Part shown: piece after piece, positions 18,441-25,882 of the stretch
How the letters are laid out: each line of letters begins with the position of its first letter
Numbering within the stretch: position 1 is the first letter of the stretch
Assembly (NCBI RefSeq): GCF_020966635.1
Contig: NZ_JAJKFQ010000001.1
Span: 992,001-1,056,000, forward strand
Direction: 5' to 3'
Origin: Stieleria sp. JC731
GTDB lineage: Bacteria > Planctomycetota > Planctomycetia > Pirellulales > Pirellulaceae
DNA: 64,000 nt
Notes under the pieces: model-generated
What the model saw: only the letters and a program-made list of their open reading frames with translations
What the model was told of the DNA's origin: nothing
Database searches by the model: none
Position numbers and translations under genes: made by a program

Positions 18441-19095
18441 TGCGATCGTCCTCCAGCAAGTTGTCTTCCATCGCAAGCACCATCCAATCGATGGATTCAT
18501 CACTCTCGCCCGATCCGTTGTCGGCGAAAAGGTCTTCGGGGTGATTGCCGTCAGTCACAGAAGGAGCAACGGCCGCTAAATCAGGCAGTGCAATCAACGC
18601 AACATCGGAGTTTGAGTCCGAGTCGATGGCTGCAGCTGCTGGCCAGCCGTCCATTCGCTCAGCACCGATTCGATTAGCCCACTCCGTTGCAAGTTGCAAT
18701 TCGAAGTCATCTTGCCGCGAGCGATCGGTATTGAAGATCGAAATCACCAACAGCAGTCCTGCGGCGAGCGCCGCAAGCATTAACACGAGACGTTGGTTGG
18801 CGATCGCAGCGGTTGGAGCATCACTGGCAGGCACCGTGAAGGCGGGCTGTGTGGCAGGTTGCAAGTGTGCCGTGTCTTGCAAATGCGAGTTGGTAGATGT
18901 AGCTGCCGTATCCAACGCAGTGCTTGATGCGATTTGGCAAAGCAATTCGCTTTCACGGATCAATGCATTCTGCAGACTTTCGTCGTCGAGGTCGGCTTCG
19001 AATGCCAATTGTTCGTTGGCGTCCATTTCGCCCAATAGATATGCCAAGCAACGTTGCCGCTGATCGTTTGAGATATCGTGGGGTGATCGATTCAT
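18430..19095 (-). CDS. Membrane anti-sigma factor candidate
   Basis: 221 aa from ATG 19095. A cytosolic N-terminal part (DQRQRCLAYLLGEMDANEQLAFEADL) resembles the start of planctomycete anti-sigma-like proteins, but I see no HxxxCxxC zinc motif. A single membrane segment (LVLMLAALAAGLLLVISIF, near residue 110) is followed by an acidic extracytoplasmic tail. The position directly after an ECF sigma gene (54-base gap) and the topology support an anti-sigma role, which is inference rather than recognised homology. Its stop overlaps the start of the coiled-coil gene. Confidence 0.65.
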   Translation of the reverse strand: MNRSPHDISNDQRQRCLAYLLGEMDANEQLAFEADLDDESLQNALIRESELLCQIASSTALDTAATSTNSHLQDTAHLQPATQPAFTVPASDAPTAAIANQRLVLMLAALAAGLLLVISIFNTDRSRQDDFELQLATEWANRIGAERMDGWPAAAAIDSDSNSDVALIALPDLAAVAPSVTDGNHPEDLFADNGSGESDESIDWMVLAMEDNLLEDDRNDG

Positions 19096-19149
19096 AATTA
19101 ATCTAAAACGCTGCCTCAAAGTCGCTGCAGTCAACGGTGAACGAAACGG

Positions 19150-19743
19150 TTAGGTATCTGAATGAAAATCGTGGAGGTCAATTCGGAGCTGATCCATCGC
19201 CAGTCGCATTCTTGTCAGCGCTGTCCCGAGCGGTATTTCCAAGTGGTCGGCGATTTCGCGAAACGATTTCCCGTCTCGAATTCTTAATCTGACGACGTCT
19301 CGCTGATTGCTTGGAAGTCGCTCAATCGCTTGATGGATTTTCTCTCTGGCCTCGTTGTCTTCAATTTGTTGTGAGGGTGGTGATTCGGTTGCGTAACCGG
19401 GGCTGGATTCGGCAACAGCGGCAGAATCGATCATCCGGTCGGTCCGAGCTTTCTTTCGCCACCATAAGGCGGCTTCGTTGGCTGCAACTCGAAACAACCA
19501 AGCCTTGCGGGCCGCATCCGGAATCGGAGTGCCGTTATTCAGCATGGCGATCGAAATCGCTTGAAGGCAATCGTCAACATCTGCCGGTTGGGGCAACTTT
19601 GACGACAGGAATCTCCGCAGACCGTTTTCAGCCTGCGAAAATGCATCCTTCCACGCCTGGGAATCCGACTCCGACGGTTGGCTGCCCTCTGTAGTTGCCT
19701 CGTGGGGGGGCTGCCTGCCGCGTCCGGGCTTGTTTTTGCTCAT
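19150..19743 (-). CDS. ECF-type RNA polymerase sigma factor
   Basis: 197-aa sigma-70 family factor of the extracytoplasmic-function type. It has region 2 (AISIAMLNNG...AWLFRVAANEAALWWRKKA) and a region 4 helix-turn-helix (LPSNQRDVVRLRIRDGKSFREIADHLEIPLGTALTRM) with no region 3. It starts at ATG 19743. The first gene of a five-gene operon, it probably drives its own operon and other targets under control of the following membrane protein. The N-terminus is basic and Gly/Pro-rich (KPGRGRQPPHE) and precedes the conserved domains by about 35 residues. Confidence 0.93.
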   Translation of the reverse strand: MSKNKPGRGRQPPHEATTEGSQPSESDSQAWKDAFSQAENGLRRFLSSKLPQPADVDDCLQAISIAMLNNGTPIPDAARKAWLFRVAANEAALWWRKKARTDRMIDSAAVAESSPGYATESPPSQQIEDNEAREKIHQAIERLPSNQRDVVRLRIRDGKSFREIADHLEIPLGTALTRMRLAMDQLRIDLHDFHSDT

Positions 19744-19949
19744 TGTTTGCCAACGCCGAATAGTTCAATGCGCTGGGAGCGGCCGTTATTTTCATTTTTC
19801 GTGATTTTGGACAATCTTTCCCATGGATTGCCACCAAGCGAGAATTGCAGCCGGGAAAAATAAAATCTGCCCCCACCACTGCCATGATCTAGCGTTGGAA
19901 ACGATGATGTGCAGCAGGATAGAACGTAGTACGACATGCCGGAGAAACG

Positions 19950-20930
19950 ATGGCTGACCAAGTGGACGAAATCTGGGTGGGGTTTGACCTCGGGGGCACC
20001 AAAATGTTGGCAATCGCCTACGACAGCGATTGGAACGTCCTCGGCCGCCGCCGCCGAAAAACGAAAGGTCGCGAAGGCAGCGATAGCGGAATCGCTCGTA
20101 TCGGGTCAACGGTTGAACGGTTGATCGAGGAAAATGATCTCCAGGATAAAAAGATTTGTGGGATCGGGATTGGCTGTCCCGGGCCGATCGATCTGAAGAA
20201 AGGACGCATCCTGACAACGCCGAACTTGGGCTGGGATGACGTTGATGTCGGGAACTATCTCAGTAAAAAATTCAATTGTCCCGTCGTTGTCCTCAATGAC
20301 GTCGATGCCGGTTTGTATGGAGAATACCAGTTCGGCGCGGCCAAGGGGTCTCGCTGTGCGGTCGGGATCTTTCCTGGCACGGGAATCGGCGGTGCCTGCG
20401 TTTACGAAGGACGCATCTTGCAAGGCGATGGCATCAGCTGCATGGAGATCGGCCACACGCGGATCAGTAGCAGCACCCGTAGCAGTGGTTATGAATTGCC
20501 AGGAACATTGGAGGCCGAGGCGAGTCGGCTTTCTATCGCCGCCGAAGCGTCCAAAGCGGCCTATCGAGGCGACGCGCCGTCACTTGCCGATGCAGTCGGC
20601 ACCGACCTGGCAGACATTCGCAGTGGTGCACTTGCCGATGCGATTAGCAACGGTGACAAAGTGATCCGGCGATTGGTTGAAGAGGCGTGCGAATCGATCG
20701 GGATCGCTGTGGTCAACACCATCCACTTGCTCTGTCCCGATACCATCGTGCTCGGCGGCGGATTGGTTGAAGCGATGGAAGACCTGATGGTCGGCACTGT
20801 CGCCAAGACTGCTCGCAAGCACGTCATGAGTCCGTACCGAGATCGCTTTAAAGTTGTCCCGGCAAAGCTGGGAGATGACGCAGGCGTCAAAGGCGCGGCT
20901 GCTTGGGCGCGACACGAGCTTGAGCCGTAG
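19950..20930 (+). CDS. ROK-family sugar kinase, glucokinase-like
   Basis: 326-aa ROK kinase, predicted to phosphorylate glucose or a related sugar with ATP. It shows the N-terminal phosphate motif VGFDLGGTK, GIGIGCPGPIDLKKG, the catalytic-Asp motif VVVLNDVDAG, FPGTGIGGACVYEGR and IVLGGGLVE near the C-terminus. The usual ROK zinc motif (CxCGxxGCxE) after the GH is absent: here EIGHTRISSSTRSSGYELPGTLE has no cysteines. It therefore belongs to a zinc-less branch. It stands alone on the plus strand between the divergent ECF operon and convergent xylA. Confidence 0.9.
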   Translation: MADQVDEIWVGFDLGGTKMLAIAYDSDWNVLGRRRRKTKGREGSDSGIARIGSTVERLIEENDLQDKKICGIGIGCPGPIDLKKGRILTTPNLGWDDVDVGNYLSKKFNCPVVVLNDVDAGLYGEYQFGAAKGSRCAVGIFPGTGIGGACVYEGRILQGDGISCMEIGHTRISSSTRSSGYELPGTLEAEASRLSIAAEASKAAYRGDAPSLADAVGTDLADIRSGALADAISNGDKVIRRLVEEACESIGIAVVNTIHLLCPDTIVLGGGLVEAMEDLMVGTVAKTARKHVMSPYRDRFKVVPAKLGDDAGVKGAAAWARHELEP

Positions 20931-20989
20931 CAGTCTGTCGGTTTTCCATTGCCGCCTTCATCGAAGGCTGTGTTTCGAATCGCTTCGGT

Positions 20990-21029
20990 AAAAAAACAAA
21001 GTCAACAGTTTCAAGGCTGTTGACTTTGT
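20990..21029 (-). terminator. Rho-independent terminator of xylA
   Basis: Perfect 13-bp stem (20996-21008 pairing with 21017-21029, loop 8 bases). On the minus strand it is followed by a seven-T run (20996-20990). It lies about 50 bases after the xylA stop codon. It can also form on the plus strand at the end of the ROK kinase gene, but there it has no T-tract. Confidence 0.85.
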
Positions 21030-21081
21030 TGGTGATATTTCGGTTCAGCATGCGTGCCGCATCTGAAATCGTCGGTCGCTT

Positions 21082-22401
21082 TTAGACGCGGTCGATGTAT
21101 CGATTGACGACGTTTTCCAATAGCTCTTGGCGTCCGCTGACGTTTGCGTCGACTTCGCCTTTCTCGAGCATGTAGGCTTCCAGTTCGGCAAAGCCAACTT
21201 CGCCGGATTCGATCTTCGCACCGATACCGCTGTCGAAGCTGCTGTAGCGTTCTTTGATGAATCCATCGAGTCCGTTGTCGGCGCGAATCGCTGCAGCGAT
21301 TTTCAGGCCTTTTGCGTAGGCGTCCATCGATCCAATGTGGGCGTGGAACAAGTCGATTGGCTCAAACGATTCACGTCGAACCTTGGCATCGAAATTCACG
21401 CCGCCGCTTCCCAAACCACCGTGCTTGAGGATGTAGTACATCATCTGCGTGGTCAGGTAATAGTCGGTCGCGAATTGGTCGGTATCCCAGCCGAGCAACA
21501 TGTCGCCGGTGTTGGCGTCGATGCTGCCCAAGGCACCTTGTGATCCCGAGTAATCGATCTCGTGCATCATGGTGTGGCCGGCAAGCGTCGCATGGTTGGT
21601 TTCCAAGTTCAGCTTGAAGTGATCCTTCAGGTCATAGGCACGCAAGAAGTTCAAGCATGCGGCGGCGTCGCTATCGTACTGGTGCTTGGTTGGCTCTTTC
21701 GGCTTAGGCTCGATCAGGAATTGTCCGTCGAAGCCGATCTCTTTCGCGTAGTCGACTGCCATGTGAAAGAACTTGGCCAAGTGGTCCAGTTCCCGTTTCA
21801 TGTCGGTGTTGTAGAGGTTCTGATAGCCTTCGCGACCACCCCAGAACACGTAGTTTTCACCGCCGAGTCGTTTGGTGACTTCCATCGCCTTTTTGACTTG
21901 TGCGGCAGCATACGCGTAAACGTCTGCGTTGCATGTCGTCGCCGCACCGTGCATGAAACGCGGATTGGAGAACATGTTTGCGGTACCCCAAAGCAGTTTT
22001 ACGCCGCTGCGTTGTTGTTCTTCCAGCAGTACGTCGGCGACCGCATCCAGGTTTTCGTTGCTTTGGCGAAGCGAATCGCCTTCGGGGGCGACGTCACGGT
22101 CGTGGAACGCGTAGTACGGCGCTTGCAGTTTTTCGAACAGTTCGAATGCGACGCGAGCGCGGTTTTGAGCATTCTCGACAGATTCACTGCCGTCGTCCCA
22201 AGGGCGAACAGCGGTTCCGGGGCCAAACGGGTCACTGCCGGTTCCGCGGAATGTGTGCCAGTAAACGATTGAAAACCGGAAGTGGTCTTTCATCGTTTTG
22301 CCTTCGACAACCTCTTCCGGGTTGTACCATCGGAACGCGAGCGGGTTGTCGCTGCTAGGGCCTTCGTACTCGATCTTGGGAATGTCTGGGAAAGCAGTCA
22401 T
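21082..22401 (-). CDS. xylA: Xylose isomerase
   Basis: Interconverts D-xylose and D-xylulose (also D-glucose and D-fructose), using divalent metal. From ATG 22401 it is 439 aa, the length of the class II (long) enzymes; the frame is open to 22479 but without homology. The two signature regions are present: the active-site histidine motif [12 protein letters not shown] and [16 protein letters not shown]. The [13 protein letters not shown] and [19 protein letters not shown] segments carry the metal ligands. Together with the ROK kinase and sulfatase nearby it fits polysaccharide and sugar use, although no xylulokinase lies in this window. Confidence 0.96.
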   Translation of the reverse strand: MTAFPDIPKIEYEGPSSDNPLAFRWYNPEEVVEGKTMKDHFRFSIVYWHTFRGTGSDPFGPGTAVRPWDDGSESVENAQNRARVAFELFEKLQAPYYAFHDRDVAPEGDSLRQSNENLDAVADVLLEEQQRSGVKLLWGTANMFSNPRFMHGAATTCNADVYAYAAAQVKKAMEVTKRLGGENYVFWGGREGYQNLYNTDMKRELDHLAKFFHMAVDYAKEIGFDGQFLIEPKPKEPTKHQYDSDAAACLNFLRAYDLKDHFKLNLETNHATLAGHTMMHEIDYSGSQGALGSIDANTGDMLLGWDTDQFATDYYLTTQMMYYILKHGGLGSGGVNFDAKVRRESFEPIDLFHAHIGSMDAYAKGLKIAAAIRADNGLDGFIKERYSSFDSGIGAKIESGEVGFAELEAYMLEKGEVDANVSGRQELLENVVNRYIDRV

Positions 22402-22594
22402 GGCAGGGAAGCGGGGAAATAGTGAAGGGGAGTGTCGATCTACAGAGCGAAGTTTTGACCGGACGGGCGGCAAAATCAAGGAGGCAAAAGGCGTTATAAG
22501 TGCGTAAATTGCCGGGAAATCTGCTCATCTTGCCGCACCGTAATTATTTCACTCGCCATTTGTGAAATATCACAGTTTGGCGGGCGGTCGGTGT

Positions 22595-23983
22595 CTACTT
22601 TCGGTCACATTGGCTAGGCGCGATAACCATGCCTTCGCGGTGCGCTTTGACGACTTCTGCAATTTCGTCGACCACATCCGGGTGCTTACTAGCGATGTCT
22701 CGCTTCTCGCCGATGTCGATCAGCAGGTCGTACAACAGCGGTGGATCGTGTTCGTTAACCACGCGACTGTCTTTGGTGTAACTGTCCTGTGTTTTGAAGT
22801 GGGCTTTGTAGCGACCGAGTCTTGCAGCCATCAGGCGGCTGTCGCGGTAGTAAAAGAAGCTTTCACGTGGAGAGGCGGCATCGCCCGTGAGTGTCTCGCT
22901 AAGGTCGTAGCCGTCCAGTACGAGGTCTTCAGGAAGCGATACGTCTGACATCGCGGCAAAGGTTGGCAACAGATCGAGTGTGCTTGCGAGACCGTGATGA
23001 ACGCGGCCGGCTGGGATCGTGCCTGGCATCCAAAAGATACCCGGAACGCGTTGGCCCCCTTCGAAGGTTGTGCCTTTGCCGTTGCGAAGTGGTCCTGCTG
23101 ACCCGCCATGGTCACCAAACGTCAGCCATGGCCCGTTGTCGCTTGTGAAGACGACTAGTGTCTTGGAGTCGATGCCGGACTCACGGATTTGTTTTAGCAC
23201 TTGGCCGACACTCCAGTCGATTTCTTCGATTACGTCGCCGTAGAGTCCGGCAAGCGAGTGGTCCTCGAACTCTTCACCGCGGAATAGCGGCACGTGCGGA
23301 AGCGAATGGGCTAGATACAGAAAGAATGGTTCGGATTCATGCTCACGAATGTATTGGACAGCTTTCTCGGTGTAGCGTCGTGTGATGGTGTTTTGATTGG
23401 CGGGCCGTTCGATCTGTTGAACCTCTCCCTGGGTGCCGGCGAGCAGCGGAACATTGAAATCGTGATAGTCGGGATCGGCAAAGGCGTCTCGCCCCTTCTT
23501 TCCCGGAACCTTGTCCATGTCATTGCTGTAGGGAATCCCATAGTAGGATTCGAAGCCATGTTCGGTAGGAAGGTATTGGGGAAGATGCCCCAAGTGCCAT
23601 TTGCCAACCATCCCGGTTCGATAGCCGGTGTCTTTCAAAGCCTCTGCGATCGTCAGTTCGCTGTCCTGGATGCCACCGACTGAATTGGGGAATAGCACGC
23701 GTCGATTGCCATACATTCCGTTGCGAACCGGATAGCGTCCGGTCAGCAGGCCGGCGCGGCTGGGCGTGCAAACATTCGCCGCAACATAGAACTGAGTCAT
23801 CCGCGTCCCTTCGGCGGACATCTGATCCAGGTTGGGTGTGGCGATCGTTGGGTGCCCGTAGCAAGAGAGGTCACCCCAGCCGAGGTCATCACAAAAGATA
23901 ACGACATAGTTGGGCCGATCGGCGGCATTGACGCTGCAACAAAGCAAGGACAACACTGCCAGACAAGTCAGAAGTGCGCGCAT
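22595..23983 (-). CDS. Exported sulfatase
   Basis: 462-aa type I sulfatase with a Sec signal peptide (LLTCLAVLSLLCCSVNA). The formylglycine signature CTPSRAGLLTGR is intact, with the modified Cys in CxPSR, and the metal-binding DDLGWGD motif is near residue 32. Further family motifs are MVGKWHLGH and VFTSDNGP. It resembles arylsulfatase A / N-acetylgalactosamine-6-sulfatase types, and planctomycetes carry many such genes for sulfated algal polysaccharides. The substrate cannot be assigned. No maturase (anSME or FGE) lies in this window. It is last in a same-strand run with the EF-hand and secretin-N genes. Confidence 0.95.
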   Translation of the reverse strand: MRALLTCLAVLSLLCCSVNAADRPNYVVIFCDDLGWGDLSCYGHPTIATPNLDQMSAEGTRMTQFYVAANVCTPSRAGLLTGRYPVRNGMYGNRRVLFPNSVGGIQDSELTIAEALKDTGYRTGMVGKWHLGHLPQYLPTEHGFESYYGIPYSNDMDKVPGKKGRDAFADPDYHDFNVPLLAGTQGEVQQIERPANQNTITRRYTEKAVQYIREHESEPFFLYLAHSLPHVPLFRGEEFEDHSLAGLYGDVIEEIDWSVGQVLKQIRESGIDSKTLVVFTSDNGPWLTFGDHGGSAGPLRNGKGTTFEGGQRVPGIFWMPGTIPAGRVHHGLASTLDLLPTFAAMSDVSLPEDLVLDGYDLSETLTGDAASPRESFFYYRDSRLMAARLGRYKAHFKTQDSYTKDSRVVNEHDPPLLYDLLIDIGEKRDIASKHPDVVDEIAEVVKAHREGMVIAPSQCDRK

Positions 23984-24072
23984 GATGGTTCATTCTTCGA
24001 GGAGGGGCAGGGGGCAGGAGCCCCAATTGTACCGTAGATAGATGTACCAGCCCTTCCTCGTGCTCGCCTTTT

Positions 24073-25866
24073 CTAGCGAGGAGTCTTGCCCAACGCCTGT
24101 TTGTACTCTTTGATCGCCAGTTTTCGGCGTTCGTTGTATTGCCGTTTTTCTTCCTCGCTCATCTGCGACCATTCTTCGGACGCTGGTTTACGAAGGCTCG
24201 CTGTGATTTGAGCTTTCTGCTCCGCAGTCCATGAATCCAGTCCGACGGCACTCGGTTGATCGACAGGCGAATTGGATAAGCTGGGATCGGAAGTCGACTC
24301 GGCTTCGATCTCTGGTTCTTGAGAAGGAGTTTGTCCGATCAGTTTTTCTTCGTCGGGACGCGCCATCAACGCCCAGCGGTGAAGCATGCCGAATCGTTCA
24401 CTTCGCGAACAGCGGATGGTTAATTGCCAAATGCCCGTGATAGGCTTGCCGTTAAAAACACCCAAGCCCGGCCCTCGTTTGATTAGGCCCTCGGGGATGA
24501 AGCTGCCTTGGAACGGTGCCCGTGCTTTGTTGATTGGCGTCGAAGCTTGATCGTCAAATATCGTGTCTTCGAAGTGATCGTCGCGACCACCAACGCCGGT
24601 GAACAATTCAATCCGTGTCCCGTCGGGGCCGGTCAGGTAGGCGTCAAGGCTGTCGTCTTGCGTGTGTGTAATTGCGAGTTGCAGGTTTAGATCCGCGATG
24701 ACAAAGGTTTCGTCGATTTCGATCTCAGAAACAATCGTTTTGCGAGGTGGCAACATCTCGGCTTCGGTGTTCTCGAACACGCCACCGGTCATGTCCTTGG
24801 AGGAGAGGATTTCGTTTGTCGACAACAAACCGTCACCGTTAGCATCCAGCCCCACGAATTCAGCAACTCGCTCGTCGGTGAGTTCGGTTGCAAACTCAGG
24901 GAGGTCGACTTGCCCGTCGCGATTGGTATCCAATTCGTAAAACCATCCGGGTAGGCCTTCGACGAGACCTCCGGTTTGATCTTGGAGTTCGCTCAAGTAA
25001 GCGAACAACTCTTCACGGGACAGTTCACCATCTGAATTTGCGTCAAGCGCACCGAAGGGGATACCAAGCTGGATGGTTTCGCTTTGTTCCAGACGTCCAT
25101 TGCGATTGGCATCGAAGCGTTCGATTACCGAAGCGGTCAACCAGTAACGGCTGCCGCCACGGCGGTACCAGTCACGACGATCCCGTTCGGCAGATCGTTG
25201 ATCATCGCCATTGCCTGATGATTCGATCCCGTTGCCGACACGGCGGGCACGCTGGATCAGTTGGTCGGAGTCATCGCGGACGCTGCGTCGGCGGGCGTAT
25301 CGCTGGGCCAATTCGAGTCGGCTAAGACGGTCGTCCTTGTCAAAGTCCATCGTGAACGGATCGAGATTCGTCCAGCGTCCACGGGAAGCCTCGCGCCGGT
25401 CAAGATAGCCGTCGCGGTTTCGGTCATAGCGTCGGATCTGATCTTCGGCTTCATCCAAGTCGTCAGCTGTGTACGGGTATTTGACGATTGGGATACCGAA
25501 TTCGGGAACCATGATGTCGTCATCACCGGGACGAAAGTCTTTAAGCGTCTTTTCGCGACTCGGACGGATGCTGTCACGGTCCGACCCATTTTTCATCGCG
25601 TAATAGATGCGAGCCGCTTCCTGCCACTGATCGATACGGTTGGGGCGCTGAAGCGACATGCGACGCGACTCGGCGACGCGTTCTAGGTAGGGGCGAGCTA
25701 GCGGCGTGATCTCGTGCGGTTCGATCATCCCGTCATTGTCACGGTCAAGTTGTTCCAGCGATTCACGCAGGCCGGCTTGTCCCTGCACAGGGCGGCCGGT
25801 GATGCAACTGAAAACCAGCGTGGCAAAGCAGGTGATAGCGATCTGTCGAATTCGTTGATCAAACAT
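24073..25866 (-). CDS. Exported EF-hand repeat protein with a P-domain-like module
   Basis: 597 aa from ATG 25866. A signal peptide (RQIAITCFATLVFSCITG) is followed by seven calcium-binding EF-hand loops, for example DRDNDGMIEPHE, DRNRDGYLDRRE, DANSDGELSREE and DANGDGLLSTNE. Next comes a beta-rich module (about residues 390-530) whose TGPDGTRIELFTGVGG and KPITGIWQLTI segments match proprotein-convertase P-domains. There is no protease domain. The C-terminus is charged. The start is 16 bases after the secretin-N gene stop, so the two are probably cotranscribed. A calcium-dependent surface or binding protein is the reasonable inference. Confidence 0.85.
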   Translation of the reverse strand: MFDQRIRQIAITCFATLVFSCITGRPVQGQAGLRESLEQLDRDNDGMIEPHEITPLARPYLERVAESRRMSLQRPNRIDQWQEAARIYYAMKNGSDRDSIRPSREKTLKDFRPGDDDIMVPEFGIPIVKYPYTADDLDEAEDQIRRYDRNRDGYLDRREASRGRWTNLDPFTMDFDKDDRLSRLELAQRYARRRSVRDDSDQLIQRARRVGNGIESSGNGDDQRSAERDRRDWYRRGGSRYWLTASVIERFDANRNGRLEQSETIQLGIPFGALDANSDGELSREELFAYLSELQDQTGGLVEGLPGWFYELDTNRDGQVDLPEFATELTDERVAEFVGLDANGDGLLSTNEILSSKDMTGGVFENTEAEMLPPRKTIVSEIEIDETFVIADLNLQLAITHTQDDSLDAYLTGPDGTRIELFTGVGGRDDHFEDTIFDDQASTPINKARAPFQGSFIPEGLIKRGPGLGVFNGKPITGIWQLTIRCSRSERFGMLHRWALMARPDEEKLIGQTPSQEPEIEAESTSDPSLSNSPVDQPSAVGLDSWTAEQKAQITASLRKPASEEWSQMSEEEKRQYNERRKLAIKEYKQALGKTPR

Positions 25867-25882
25867 CCCAATCTCGTTGGCT

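Noticed and set aside
21127..22272. Plus-strand open frames of 138 and 236 aa opposite xylA
   Set aside because: They are antisense to a complete xylose isomerase with all its signatures.
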